From: Clostridia bacterium | GTDB lineage: Bacteria > Bacillota > Clostridia > Christensenellales > Borkfalkiaceae | DNA length: 43,956 nucleotides | Direction: 5' to 3' | Assembly (NCBI GenBank): GCA_900768525.1 | Contig: CAAGDF010000020.1 | Coordinates: forward strand, 1 to 43,956 | Part shown: one piece after another, positions 1-7,778 of the stretch | How the letters are laid out: each line of letters begins with the position of its first letter | How positions within the stretch are numbered: position 1 is the stretch's first letter | Program-made: the position numbers and the translations under genes | Notes under the pieces: generated by a model | What the model saw: only the letters and a program-made list of their open reading frames with translations | Told to the model about the DNA's origin: nothing | Database searches by the model: none

Positions 1-377
1 GTAAGTTTTTCCTTGCGGTTGATTTTGTTTCCCTTGTCGTCCATGTACGTCGCATTAACCGTTTTGAGTTTTAAGCCGTAGGCGATGTTGTCATAAACAT
101 TCAGATGCGGAAAAAGCGCGTAACGTTGGAATACTGTGTTGACCGGTCGCAAATAGGGCGGAAGTTTGGTTATATCCTTACCGTTCAAAAGAATTTTACC
201 TTCGTCGGGCATTTCAAAGCCGGCGATCATTCTCAATGTGGTTGTTTTACCGCACCCGGACGGACCGAGCAGTGTGACGAATTCGCCTTTGCGGACGTAC
301 AAATTTTCGTTGTCCACTACGGTTACGCCGTCATAAGACTTTGTGACTCCGATTAACTCGATGATTTTTTCTGCCAT
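1..377 (-). CDS. potA: Spermidine/putrescine ABC importer ATPase PotA, 3' end outside window
   Basis: ATPase of a polyamine importer, which would act on the inner face of the membrane with PotB/PotC and the binding protein PotD. The visible 125 codons begin MAEKIIELIGVTKSYDG. The Walker A motif GPSGCGKT is at residues 38-45, and a Q-loop of PotA type (NTVFQRYALFPHL) follows. The start ATG at 377 has a GGGAG ribosome site just upstream. After the Q-loop there is an insertion (NATYMDDKGNKINRKEK) where most PotA proteins continue directly into the helical domain. The gene runs off the left edge, so signature and Walker B motifs are not seen. The neighbour on the same strand is an XRE-cupin regulator, the usual partner of potABCD in Clostridia. 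The PotA call rests on that context and on the VFQxYALFPHL motif; another CUT/POPT-type ATPase is less likely. Confidence 0.85.
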   Translation of the reverse strand, partial: MAEKIIELIGVTKSYDGVTVVDNENLYVRKGEFVTLLGPSGCGKTTTLRMIAGFEMPDEGKILLNGKDITKLPPYLRPVNTVFQRYALFPHLNVYDNIAYGLKLKTVNATYMDDKGNKINRKEKL

Positions 378-404
378 TGTTATTCTCCCAAGCAACTTGC
401 CCTG

Positions 405-430
405 AAAGTCGGGCTATAAGTCGTTTATTA
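405..430 (+). repeat. Interspersed palindromic repeat, copy A (degenerate)
   Basis: Reads AAAGTCGGGCTATAAGTCG and then TTTATTA, matching the family core CTATAAGTCGATTATCGG with changes at the 3' end. AAAGTC at 405-410 and GACTTT at 432-437 would also form a hairpin in the potA leader. Weakest intergenic copy. Confidence 0.45.
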
Positions 431-598
431 AGACTTTCGATGATTAGATAATAAGTTTTTTAAGGCTATTTTCAAGCCCGTTTTCAAAATAAAACTTTGT
501 GGTTAAGATGCGAGTATAGCATGGCTCACGAAAGGCAAAAGGGCGATTATAGCGGGCTATACTTGTCGCATAATTACGTTGTGTTTTATTGAACCGAG

Positions 599-631
599 GC
601 TTCCCCCTCGGGGAAGCTGTCGCGTAGCGAC
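599..631. repeat. Double-hairpin repeat unit
   Basis: Two adjacent perfect stems: GCTTCCCC (599-606) with GGGGAAGC (610-617), loop CTC; and GTCGC (619-623) with GCGAC (627-631), loop GTA. From memory, units of this type (CTTCCCC...GGGGAAGCTGTCGC...) are scattered through many Clostridia genomes as intergenic repeats. Only one copy is present here, so its repeat status is established knowledge rather than seen in this window. Confidence 0.5.
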
Positions 632-699
632 TGAAGAGGATAAAAAATTTGTTCTTATAAAACAATATTTTAATTCTCTCTCGTCTGCTGTGCTGCCAC

Positions 700-714
700 T
701 TAGTGTTTCACTAA
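700..714. promoter_or_regulatory. Inverted repeat, possible second operator
   Basis: TTAGTG-TTT-CACTAA overlaps the stop codon of the XRE-cupin regulator and resembles the operator half-sites TTAGT/ACTAA found upstream of that gene. It could let the regulator control the pot promoter as well as its own. Inference from sequence likeness only. Confidence 0.4.
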
Positions 715-1244
715 AATGTCGGCGGCGTAGAAATCCAAATAAACACCGCTTTTTTGTTTGAATCGTTCGATATAAAGTGAGTTTTGTTCGCCTTATAATA
801 AAAACTGTTGTCTTTTTTGCAAAGAATCTTTCTTTTGCCGAGGTGAAGCACTATCTGACCTTCCAGCACATAACCGAATTCTTCGCCCTCGTGCGGAACG
901 TCGTCATATGTTTCGGCGTGCGCTTCGAGTTCTATTCTCAGCGGCTCCATCATATTCTTTTGCGCGTTAGGTATAAGCCAGTTGGTAACTCTTCCGCCGT
1001 CAACCTTTTCTATAAATTCCTCTTCGGTATAGACGATTTTTTCCTCTTCGTCCTCGTTGAAGAAATCTTTAAGCGTGGTGCCCAGCGCGGCAAGTATGTC
1101 CACAAGCGTTGCAATCGACGGGCTGGTCAAATCGTTTTCTATCTGCGAGATATATCCCTTGGTCAGTTCGCATCGGTCGGCTAATTCTTCTTGAGTAAGA
1201 TAACATCCTTGTCTTAATAATCGGATTTTCTCTCCCAATTTCAT
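711..1244 (-). CDS. XRE-family regulator with C-terminal cupin domain (PuuR-like)
   Basis: Transcription factor with an N-terminal helix-turn-helix of about 65 residues (TQEELADRCELTKGYISQIE) and a C-terminal cupin of about 70 residues (EGEEFGYVLEGQIVLHLG). This is the standard layout and length (178 aa) of regulators that sense a small ligand in the cupin. It lies upstream of potA on the same strand, which in Clostridia points to control of polyamine uptake. The start chosen is the ATG at 1244, with AGGGGG about eight bases upstream; an in-frame upstream extension lacks a ribosome site. Three ACTAAAC/GTTTAGT half-sites lie 23-51 bp upstream of the start, so autoregulation is likely. The ligand is inferred from context, not visible in the sequence. 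Confidence 0.88.
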   Translation of the reverse strand: MKLGEKIRLLRQGCYLTQEELADRCELTKGYISQIENDLTSPSIATLVDILAALGTTLKDFFNEDEEEKIVYTEEEFIEKVDGGRVTNWLIPNAQKNMMEPLRIELEAHAETYDDVPHEGEEFGYVLEGQIVLHLGKRKILCKKDNSFYYKANKTHFISNDSNKKAVFIWISTPPTF

Positions 1245-1266
1245 TATGTTTCGCCCCCTGATAAGC

Positions 1267-1295
1267 ACTAAACAAAAAGTTTAGTTTTACTAAAC
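1267..1295. promoter_or_regulatory. Three-half-site operator upstream of XRE-cupin gene
   Basis: ACTAAAC (1267-1273), five bases, GTTTAGT (1279-1285), TTT, ACTAAAC (1289-1295). The last two form a perfect 17-bp inverted repeat, GTTTAGTTTTACTAAAC, and the first is a further half-site 22 bp away, about two helical turns. The site lies between the regulator start and its likely promoter, as expected for an autorepressor. Confidence 0.65.
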
Positions 1296-1378
1296 AACGC
1301 GTTCATTATATGTAAGACCGAGGGGGTTGTCAAATAAAATAAGGGCTTTATCGAAAATTGTCGAAAAATTTTTTTCGC

Positions 1379-1408
1379 AAAAAAAACGGAAAGCGTTTCC
1401 GCTTTCCG
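1379..1408 (-). terminator. Rho-independent terminator for the membrane gene at 1490-1957
   Basis: CGGAAAGCG (1387-1395) pairs with CGCTTTCCG (1400-1408) across TTTC. On the minus strand the stem is followed by eight Ts (A-run at 1379-1386). Confidence 0.8.
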
Positions 1409-1426
1409 AATCATGTTTTGAAATGT

Positions 1427-1455
1427 CCGATAATCGACCTATAGGGCGACTTTTT
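1427..1455 (-). repeat. Interspersed palindromic repeat, copy B
   Basis: CCGATAATCGACCTATAGGG followed by CGACTTTTT, the reverse orientation of the family. It lies just beyond the 3' end of the membrane protein gene. Confidence 0.7.
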
Positions 1456-1489
1456 GTAGTTTTCGATAAAAAATCGTTTTATATGTCTT

Positions 1490-1957
1490 TTAGTCGGGTT
1501 CGCCCGAGTTTTCCGTGTCTATCGCATAGAAGATCTTGTTGTTAACCTCTTTGAGCGCGTCCACGAACGAATCGTAAGCGGTTTCGGCTATGTTTATGGC
1601 AACGTAGTCCGACTGATTATAATAAACCACGAGTTTAGAGGTGTAGCGGAAAAGGGTTACGCGCGTTATCGTCGACATTTTGATTTTTGTCTTTATAAAC
1701 CCCATTTTTGTGGTCAGATTGTCTTTGTCTACCTGATATTCCGACGATACAAATACGGGAATTAAGACTATTACGCCTACAACGCCTATAAGAACGGAAA
1801 GCGAAGTGGTAGCGTAATCTTTAATGCCCGAAACATCGGAATTAAGCAGTCTTACAAGGCGTATAATGTTAAGCGCAATGCAAACTATGGCGCAGATAAA
1901 ACCGATAATTAAAAACGCGATACCTACTTTTGAAAATTTGTAAGCAAATTTTTTCAT
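1490..1957 (-). CDS. Small membrane protein with PH-like domain
   Basis: A 155-aa protein with two hydrophobic segments near residues 12-35 and 52-72, then about 70 soluble residues (YQVDKDNLTTKMGFIKTKI...) whose beta-rich pattern resembles the bacterial PH (bPH/YdbT-type) domains that follow paired membrane helices. Function unknown; it would sit in the cytoplasmic membrane with its C-terminal domain inside. The start is the ATG at 1957, preceded by GAGG at good spacing; the in-frame TTG two codons upstream is less likely. It has its own terminator (1379-1408) and stands alone between oppositely oriented units. The PH-like assignment is by eye. Confidence 0.75.
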   Translation of the reverse strand: MKKFAYKFSKVGIAFLIIGFICAIVCIALNIIRLVRLLNSDVSGIKDYATTSLSVLIGVVGVIVLIPVFVSSEYQVDKDNLTTKMGFIKTKIKMSTITRVTLFRYTSKLVVYYNQSDYVAINIAETAYDSFVDALKEVNNKIFYAIDTENSGEPD

Positions 1958-2092
1958 ACTCAACCTCGTTTTGAACTGCCTTCATTTTACCATTTTCTTG
2001 CATAATAATCAACAAAAAACGACGTTTAAAACGCAATACGCAAAAAAGAGGAGTAAACTACGCATTTGCAGGCGTTTGCGGCGGTTTATCGT

Positions 2093-2128
2093 TTGACTTA
2101 AATCTATATAAATTGTATAATTTAGGTA
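2093..2128 (+). promoter_or_regulatory. Promoter placing the transcript start on the ABC-F start codon
   Basis: TTGACT at 2093-2098, a 17-bp spacer and TATAAT at 2116-2121. Seven bases past the -10 box is A2128, the first base of the ATG. There is no ribosome binding site between them, so the mRNA is predicted to be leaderless. Confidence 0.7.
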
Positions 2129-3669
2129 TGATTTTACTTGAAATTAAAAACCTGTCGCACAGGTATGAAGACAAAATAATATTCAATAACGCATCGCTTT
2201 CGGTAAATCGCGGCGAGCATATCGGCGTTGTGGGGCTTAACGGCGCGGGCAAGTCTACGTTTATAAACGTTATAGCCGATAAGATTACTTACGACGAGGG
2301 CGAGGTGCAATGGCTGCCCGGCGTTCGTCGCGGGTACCTCGATCAGTATGCCACGCTTGACGGATCGCAAACGATAATGGAATACCTTATGGGTGCTTTC
2401 GATTATCTGTACGAGATGAACGACAAGCTTGAAAAACTTTACGAATCCATGGGAGATATGGACGGCGAAGAGCTTGATAAAGCTGTTTCAAAAAGCGCGC
2501 GCATGCAGGAGGAACTCGAGCGCGAAGGTTTTTACGACCTCGAAGCCAAGGTGAAAAAGGTTGCCAACGGGTTGGGTATAAACTTTTTGGGTTACGACCG
2601 TATGATTTCCACGCTGTCGGGCGGGGAGCGCGTAAAGCTGATGCTTTCAAAACTGCTGCTTTCCGAACTTGACGTAATGTTGCTCGACGAACCGACGAAC
2701 TTCCTCGATATCGAACATATAGACTGGCTTATAAAATATCTGAACGGGTTTAAAAAGACCTTTCTGGTTATCTCGCACGATACCAAATTTTTGAACGCGG
2801 TGTCTAAATTCATCGTGGGAATAGAGAACGGAACGATTAAAAAATACTCGGGCGATTACGATAAATATCTCGTTCAGCACGAGATGAATCAAAAGCAGTA
2901 CGAAGAAGAATATAACCGTCAGCAGGAACAAATCAAAAAATTGCAAACGTATATAGACAAAAACTCGGCGCGTGCCTCTACCGCGGGCATGGCGAACGCG
3001 CGCAAAAAACAGCTTGAAAAAATCGAAGTTATGGCAAAGCCCGTTACCGTTTACGAGGCGGAGTTTTCTTTCCCGTATATAGACCTTAACACAAAGGACT
3101 TGCTCGACGTAAAGAATTTGTCTATAGGTTACACCGCGCCCATTTTACCTCCGCTCAATTTTCATATGGGTTCGCAAAACAAACTTTGGGTTCGCGGTAC
3201 GAACGGCATAGGCAAATCGACCTTGATAAAAACCTTGCTGCACAAAATACCGCGGCTTGGCGGATTTTTTACATGGCATAACGCTGTAAAGATTGCCTAT
3301 CTCGAACAAAATCTCGATTTCGACGATCCAAACGAAACGGCGTCGTCGTACTATTCGAAATTCTTTCCGCGGGCGAACCCCAAAGAGGTAAGAAGCAAAC
3401 TTGCAAAAGTCGGGCTTAAGGGCGATCTTGCCGTAAAACCACTAAAAAATATGAGCGGCGGCGAGCAGGTAAGGGCAAAACTTGCAGTTCTGTGTTCCAC
3501 GCCGTCAAATTTGCTGGTACTCGACGAGCCTACCAATCATTTGGACGTAAAAGTCAAAAACGCACTGAAAAAGGCTCTTGCCGAATACCCCGGCGCACTG
3601 ATTTTAGTCAGCCATGAGGAGGATTTTACCGAGGGTTTGTGCGATATGGTAACGCTGCTCCGCGATTAA
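2128..3669 (+). CDS. ABC-F family ATP-binding protein
   Basis: Soluble ATPase with two nucleotide-binding domains and no membrane segments, the ABC-F plan of ribosome-associated factors (EttA, Uup, YkpA-type) and target-protection resistance proteins. Domain 1 has Walker A GLNGAGKST, signature LSGGERVKL and Walker B VMLLDEPTNFLDI. Domain 2 has GTNGIGKST, MSGGEQVRAK and LLVLDEPTNHLDV. The linker (residues about 245-310) is charged and coiled-coil-like (QKQYEEEYNRQQEQIKKLQTY), as expected for the P-site tRNA interaction motif. Length is 513 aa, normal for the family. A longer form from a TTG at 2113 would start inside the -10 box, so ATG 2128 is chosen. Housekeeping translation factor versus antibiotic protection cannot be decided from sequence alone. 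Confidence 0.9.
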   Translation: MILLEIKNLSHRYEDKIIFNNASLSVNRGEHIGVVGLNGAGKSTFINVIADKITYDEGEVQWLPGVRRGYLDQYATLDGSQTIMEYLMGAFDYLYEMNDKLEKLYESMGDMDGEELDKAVSKSARMQEELEREGFYDLEAKVKKVANGLGINFLGYDRMISTLSGGERVKLMLSKLLLSELDVMLLDEPTNFLDIEHIDWLIKYLNGFKKTFLVISHDTKFLNAVSKFIVGIENGTIKKYSGDYDKYLVQHEMNQKQYEEEYNRQQEQIKKLQTYIDKNSARASTAGMANARKKQLEKIEVMAKPVTVYEAEFSFPYIDLNTKDLLDVKNLSIGYTAPILPPLNFHMGSQNKLWVRGTNGIGKSTLIKTLLHKIPRLGGFFTWHNAVKIAYLEQNLDFDDPNETASSYYSKFFPRANPKEVRSKLAKVGLKGDLAVKPLKNMSGGEQVRAKLAVLCSTPSNLLVLDEPTNHLDVKVKNALKKALAEYPGALILVSHEEDFTEGLCDMVTLLRD

Positions 3670-3754
3670 TGTCCGTTATCCGCTGTTGGTCTGCGTTGAT
3701 TTGCTGCATCGAATATGTAAAACACGATTTTTAAGCCGTTGCTATGCAAAACGA

Positions 3755-3783
3755 TTGCATATTTTCGATAAATAAAGTATAAT
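3755..3783 (+). promoter_or_regulatory. Promoter of the PucR/CdaR-like regulator
   Basis: TTGCAT (3755-3760), 17-bp spacer, TATAAT (3778-3783). The predicted leader of about 90 nt contains a 7-bp hairpin, GACCGCA (3842-3848) with TGCGGTC (3862-3868), just before the start codon. Confidence 0.65.
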
Positions 3784-3880
3784 TTGTGCAACATGCACAA
3801 TAATTTACGGTGGGCAAAAGCCTTGCCTTGGCATGCCAAAAGACCGCAGGATTTGAATTTTTGCGGTCGTTCGGTGAGAT

Positions 3881-4927
3881 ATGGATAAAGAATTAACTTT
3901 GGTTTTAAGGACTTTGAAACAAAAAACAGGAATATCGGTGGACGTGTACTCCGCGGATTTTAAGTTTTTGTATTCGGGCGGCGAACGCATACAGTTTACC
4001 TACGACGGCGGTTATACCGAGGGGTTGCAGGATAAAAAACAAAACGTTACGTTGTTTCGGTTCAGGTTCAAACGTGAAAATTACTACGGCGTGATTTCGG
4101 GTTCTAACGACGTCGCGCGCAATTACGCTATGTTCATATGCGAACATATGGAAAGCAACGGCACTTCGGGCGACGAGCTTTCCAAACGCGATTTTTTGCG
4201 CGGAATCGTGTTCGGCGAGTGCAGCGGTATGCAAATCGTCAAGTTCATGCGCAAGTTCTCCGTGCCTGCGGTCGGCTGTTATGTGCTTGCCGTTTCGTGC
4301 GAATCGGGCAGTGTGGACGAAACCATAGACTTTTTGGAAAATTACACGATGAACGGGCTTGATACCGCGTTCACTACGAGCGAAAACGAATGTGTTTTCG
4401 TCAAGTTTGTTACGGGCGACGGCGAAAGCGAGTTCAGATCGCCGTTAGAGTTTGCCGAAATCTTCGCTTCGTCGGTGTTCGAGGAATCGGGTATCAAGGT
4501 AAGAGTAGGCGTAGGCGGTACGGTGAAGAGTTTGTCCGAGACGGTGCAGGCGTACGCGCAGGCGGAAAACGCACTTAAACTCGGCAAAGAGTTCAACTCG
4601 GGCGTGGCGGTTCACTCGTATAAAGAATACATTTTGCATAAAATTATGGAAGAATTGCCGCCGTCTAAACTCGCGCAGTATTTCAATATGCTTGCCGACG
4701 GCGACGCGCGCACGATCTTTACCGATCCCGATATGCTTGCCACCGCCGAGGAGTTTCTGGGAAACAACCTCAATGTGAGCGAAACGGCAAGAAAACTCTA
4801 CATGCACCGCAACACGCTTACCTATCGACTTGATAAAATCGAGCGCGCAACGGGGCTTAATATACGTAACTTTTCCGACGCCGTAACGTTCAGGCTTACC
4901 AACCTGCTGTTTAAAATGCTCAGCTGA
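3881..4927 (+). CDS. PucR/CdaR-type transcriptional regulator
   Basis: A 348-aa protein with an N-terminal sensor-like region (about residues 1-90), a middle GGDEF-like/CdaR core (about 120-260) and a C-terminal PucR-type helix-turn-helix (NVSETARKLYMHRNTLTYRLDKIERATGLN, residues about 300-330). The HTH motif H-R-N-T-L-x-Y-R-L-x-K-I is diagnostic for this family, whose members control uptake or use of sugar diacids, purines and other small molecules. It is a single gene between its own promoter and the terminator at 4993, so its targets are not evident from context. The ribosome site is poor (GGTGAG only three bases from the ATG), and a hairpin ends 12 bases before the ATG, so translation may be modulated. 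The exact ligand is unknown. Confidence 0.82.
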   Translation: MDKELTLVLRTLKQKTGISVDVYSADFKFLYSGGERIQFTYDGGYTEGLQDKKQNVTLFRFRFKRENYYGVISGSNDVARNYAMFICEHMESNGTSGDELSKRDFLRGIVFGECSGMQIVKFMRKFSVPAVGCYVLAVSCESGSVDETIDFLENYTMNGLDTAFTTSENECVFVKFVTGDGESEFRSPLEFAEIFASSVFEESGIKVRVGVGGTVKSLSETVQAYAQAENALKLGKEFNSGVAVHSYKEYILHKIMEELPPSKLAQYFNMLADGDARTIFTDPDMLATAEEFLGNNLNVSETARKLYMHRNTLTYRLDKIERATGLNIRNFSDAVTFRLTNLLFKMLS

Positions 4928-4992
4928 GTTTTTCAAAGTTGTTGCGTTGCAGACGTTGCAAGCGGAAAATACCGATTATCAATAAGCCATCG

Positions 4993-5017
4993 CGGACGCT
5001 TTTGCGTCCGTATTTTT
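4993..5017 (+). terminator. Rho-independent terminator
   Basis: CGGACGC (4993-4999), TTTT, GCGTCCG (5004-5010), then TATTTTT. Ends the regulator transcript. Confidence 0.8.
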
Positions 5018-5060
5018 AAATTAGATATTCATTTTTTAAATTCGATTTACGAGGTGAACA

Positions 5061-6512
5061 ATGGACGAACTCAATACCGAAAATATTGAAAACGCCGATT
5101 ACACGGGTGCGGGCGGCAACTTGCCCGAAAGTGATTTGACCGAGGACGGTTCGATTTCGGACGGCAACTTGGCTGCAAGCGGTTCGGAAAAGCCTAAGAA
5201 AAAAAGCGGCAAACATTCGGCAACGTTCAGGTCGGCTATGCGCGGACTTGTCGCGGGCGTTGTATTGCTTGCCGTTTTTTGGGCAGGGTATTTAACCAAT
5301 TATTTTTCGGTTGATGCCGATTTGCGTTCTTTGCAGTTTGTGTACAACACATACAGAGATAACTACTTTTTTTGCGACGGCACGGAAAATCCCGCAAAGA
5401 CTTTGACCGAAGGTCTTATGGATATATATTCGGAATATTACACCGCCGACGAATACACCTCCGAGCAAAACGCAAGCAAGGGCAGACGCAAGGGTTACGG
5501 AATTTCTTTTGACGGGCTTACCGTCTTCAGGGTGAGCGGCAATTCTCCCGCCGAAAAATCGGGGCTAACAAAGGGCGGTAAAATTCTTGCCTATAAGCTG
5601 AACGACGGCGAGTTTGTTTCGCTTGAAAAGCAAGCCGAACTTACAAGCGTGCTTTCGGCTGCGAAGGATACCGACAAGGTTACTTTGCGCGTCGATTACG
5701 ACGGCGACGCAAAAGAGTTTTCTATGTATAAAGCAGACTACCGCGAAAGTTACGTTTATTATACCGATTCGACGGGGCGTTACCGTTTTAACGACGACAG
5801 CGGCAAAATGGAACTTAATCGCTTTGCCGATTGCGATATTACGCTGAACGACAATTTCGGTTATATTAAATATGTTTCGTTTTACGGACAGTCGAACGAT
5901 TCGTTCGGCAGCGTCGGTCAGATTACGGCTGCGCTCGATAAAATGCTTGCAAACGGCAAAACAAATCTCATAATTGACTTGCGCGACAACGGCGGCGGTT
6001 TTATGGATATAATGTGCAAACTGTCGGGCGTGTTTTGCCCGCTGCCGGGCGGCAAGACGGGCGACGTTGCGCAAATTGCCGAATATCGCGGCGGTAAAAA
6101 GTACAGTTTCAAAATCGATTATTCGGCGGCGAAAAATGCCGAGAGGGAATACTACTCAAATAAGATTAAAAAGATAGTTTTTCTTGCGAATAATAATTCG
6201 GCTTCCGCGTCGGAAGCTCTTATGGGCTCGGTTTTAGATTACGACGATGCCGCTCATACCGACAAGGTACGCGTAGTACTGGAAAGTCACGTAAACGATA
6301 AAGGCGAAACGATTTTCAGGTCGTACGGCAAGGGCATTATGCAAACCACGTTCGTCAACAAATTCACGGGCGAGGCGTTAAAACTTACAACGGCAAGAAT
6401 CGTTTGGCCGCTGTCGGGTACTTGCATTCACGGCGTGGGGCTTACGACCGAAACCGATCCGCGCGTGTTCAACGCCGTCGGCGAAATAATCGGTTTTGCT
6501 CAGACAATATAA
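5061..6512 (+). CDS. Membrane-anchored S41 (C-terminal processing) peptidase
   Basis: Serine protease of the CtpA/Prc family, anchored by one membrane helix (about residues 65-86, RGLVAGVVLLAVFWAGYL) after a 60-residue acidic, probably cytoplasmic, N-terminus. A PDZ-like region (about 145-225, YGISFDGLTVFRVSGNSPAEKSG) precedes the peptidase core. The catalytic serine is expected at S382 in the motif NSASASEAL, and the general-base lysine near K424 in YGKGIMQ, so the dyad appears intact. These enzymes trim or degrade exported proteins. The spacing between serine and lysine is longer than in plant CtpA because of an insertion (YDDAAHTDK...). GAGGTG lies seven bases before the ATG. Single-gene unit, with terminators on both sides. 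Substrate unknown; a role in sporulation signalling is possible for such proteins but not shown here. Confidence 0.88.
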   Translation: MDELNTENIENADYTGAGGNLPESDLTEDGSISDGNLAASGSEKPKKKSGKHSATFRSAMRGLVAGVVLLAVFWAGYLTNYFSVDADLRSLQFVYNTYRDNYFFCDGTENPAKTLTEGLMDIYSEYYTADEYTSEQNASKGRRKGYGISFDGLTVFRVSGNSPAEKSGLTKGGKILAYKLNDGEFVSLEKQAELTSVLSAAKDTDKVTLRVDYDGDAKEFSMYKADYRESYVYYTDSTGRYRFNDDSGKMELNRFADCDITLNDNFGYIKYVSFYGQSNDSFGSVGQITAALDKMLANGKTNLIIDLRDNGGGFMDIMCKLSGVFCPLPGGKTGDVAQIAEYRGGKKYSFKIDYSAAKNAEREYYSNKIKKIVFLANNNSASASEALMGSVLDYDDAAHTDKVRVVLESHVNDKGETIFRSYGKGIMQTTFVNKFTGEALKLTTARIVWPLSGTCIHGVGLTTETDPRVFNAVGEIIGFAQTI

Positions 6513-6570
6513 AACGCATAGTTGTGTAAATCGCATAGCAGCCGCGGCTTTTCGTGCGGCAGCGTAAAAT

Positions 6571-6621
6571 AAAAATCGGACTATGGTCGGCGTTTTTGTC
6601 GATCGGCAGTCCGATTTTTTT
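6571..6621. terminator. Terminator hairpin after S41 peptidase, usable from both strands
   Basis: ATCGGACT (6575-6582) pairs with AGTCCGAT (6608-6615). It is flanked by an A-run on the left and seven Ts on the right. It serves the S41 gene and may also serve the minus-strand gene at 6699. Confidence 0.8.
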
Positions 6622-6698
6622 ATGCAAAAAAAGTTTTTGCTGTTTTATAAAAATATATTCGCTATACATATCGTCCGCGAAAAAATCGACCTCGCGTT

Positions 6699-7058
6699 TT
6701 ACGCAAAATAATTGGATAAGTCGTTTTTTATCTCGTCGGGTATAAAATCGTCCACGGGCGCAGTGCCTGCATATTCGGCGGAAGAGGGGTGTTCCGCACC
6801 GCTGCTTTTTTCGGAATTTGCAAAGGATAAAATAAGCGGCAACGCCTTTTTTATAACCGACGACATGTCGCCGCCGCTAAGCAGTTCGGGCAAAATGCCC
6901 ATAACGCCGTTAATAAGGTTTTCGTCAACGCCGAGCAGTTTCAGCAAATTCAGCGCGTCGTCCACCGAAACCGAGGATAATATGTTTTTAATGCCGTCCT
7001 GCTTTCTTGAACCGAGCAATAAGATGGCTGCTAAAATCAATAAATAACTGTTTTTCAT
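6699..7058 (-). CDS. Small unknown protein with N-terminal hydrophobic segment
   Basis: A 119-aa protein I do not recognise. Residues 4-16 are hydrophobic (SYLLILAAILLLG), perhaps a short signal anchor. The middle is helix-rich with leucines (DDALNLLKLLGVDENLINGVM), followed by a Ser/Ala/Glu-rich linker and an acidic C-terminus (DDFIPDEIKNDLSNYFA). The start ATG at 7058 has no good ribosome site; TATAAT lies about 12 bases upstream, so the leader would be very short. It is transcribed away from the gene at 7374. Both encode small helical proteins of similar size, and the two may form a divergent pair. Confidence 0.6.
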   Translation of the reverse strand: MKNSYLLILAAILLLGSRKQDGIKNILSSVSVDDALNLLKLLGVDENLINGVMGILPELLSGGDMSSVIKKALPLILSFANSEKSSGAEHPSSAEYAGTAPVDDFIPDEIKNDLSNYFA

Positions 7059-7373
7059 GGTTTTTTAACATTATAATATATTCCGAGCATAAAATTATTA
7101 TGCCAGACAAGAATAAAGCGAACCTCGGTCTTGCGCTCGTGTTTTTGCCAATACAATGTTGCGCTCGCGCGTCTTGTCTTACCTGAAAACATGGGCGCAA
7201 GACTTGCAACCAACCAAAACGTTGCTATTTTCGATGATTTTTGGCAAAGTCGAACGCCGACGTACTAGACGTACTTCAAGCGAGAGTTTGGCAAAAAGGG
7301 CGTAAATATCGGCGTTTTGGCGGAGTTGGTTTTATGCTTGGCTGGCATACCATTCGGTTTAAGAGGTGTAGTT
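7059..7373. other. Divergent intergenic region between two small unknown genes
   Basis: About 315 bp without a gene. It holds a possible minus-strand -10 (TATAAT) next to 7058 and two head-to-tail copies of GACGTAC (7259-7265 and 7268-7274). No convincing promoter for the plus-strand gene, and no stable hairpin or known motif was seen. Confidence 0.4.
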
Positions 7374-7691
7374 TTGAAAAAGAAATTTTCCGATTTTGTA
7401 AGCGATACCAAGGAAACGGGCAACGGCGGTTTTGGCGGTAACGGAGGTAACGGCGGGCAGGGTATGAACGGCGCGGCGTTCGATATGCTTAAAAACATTG
7501 CGGGGCGTTACGAAGGTGCAAGCGAGTCCGAACTTATTTCCGCTATTCTTGCCGAGGCGATGAAATCGCGGGCGGCGGGTACGCTGTCCGACAGCGAGAT
7601 AGATTCTTTCGTCGCGCAGATTTCGCCTATGCTGACCGCCGTGCAAAGAAGCAGGCTTAACGCCGTAGTCGCAAAAATCAAAAAGACGTAA
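7374..7691 (+). CDS. Small glycine-rich unknown protein, TTG start
   Basis: A 105-aa protein starting MKKKFSDFVSDTKETG from a TTG codon at 7374. AGAGGTG at 7362-7368, five bases upstream, decides the start; the earlier in-frame ATG has no such site. After a Gly/Asn-rich linker (GGFGGNGGNGGQG, about residues 19-31) comes a helical domain (FDMLKNIAGRYEGASESELISAI...) ending in a basic tail. I do not recognise the family. The leucine/serine helix-loop pattern (SDSEIDSFVAQISPMLT) resembles small oligomerisation domains, but that is only an impression. No signal peptide. Divergent from the gene at 6699-7058. Confidence 0.6.
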   Translation: MKKKFSDFVSDTKETGNGGFGGNGGNGGQGMNGAAFDMLKNIAGRYEGASESELISAILAEAMKSRAAGTLSDSEIDSFVAQISPMLTAVQRSRLNAVVAKIKKT

Positions 7692-7778
7692 CGGCGTTAT
7701 ATACGGCTATACGGGTGGCGGGCGGCGTAGAAAATTATTGCGGCAAAGCAGCGGTTTTTTATGCCGCCTTATGACATA

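Larger units (their letters stand above)
378..710. other. Intergenic stretch between regulator and potA
   Basis: No credible gene. It holds a degenerate copy of the interspersed palindromic repeat (405-430), a double-hairpin repeat (599-631) and an inverted repeat at the end of the regulator gene (700-714). A weak minus-strand promoter is possible near 440-480 (TTGAAA with TTATCT, 18-bp spacer), but I do not call it. The potA ribosome site lies at the left end. Confidence 0.5.
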
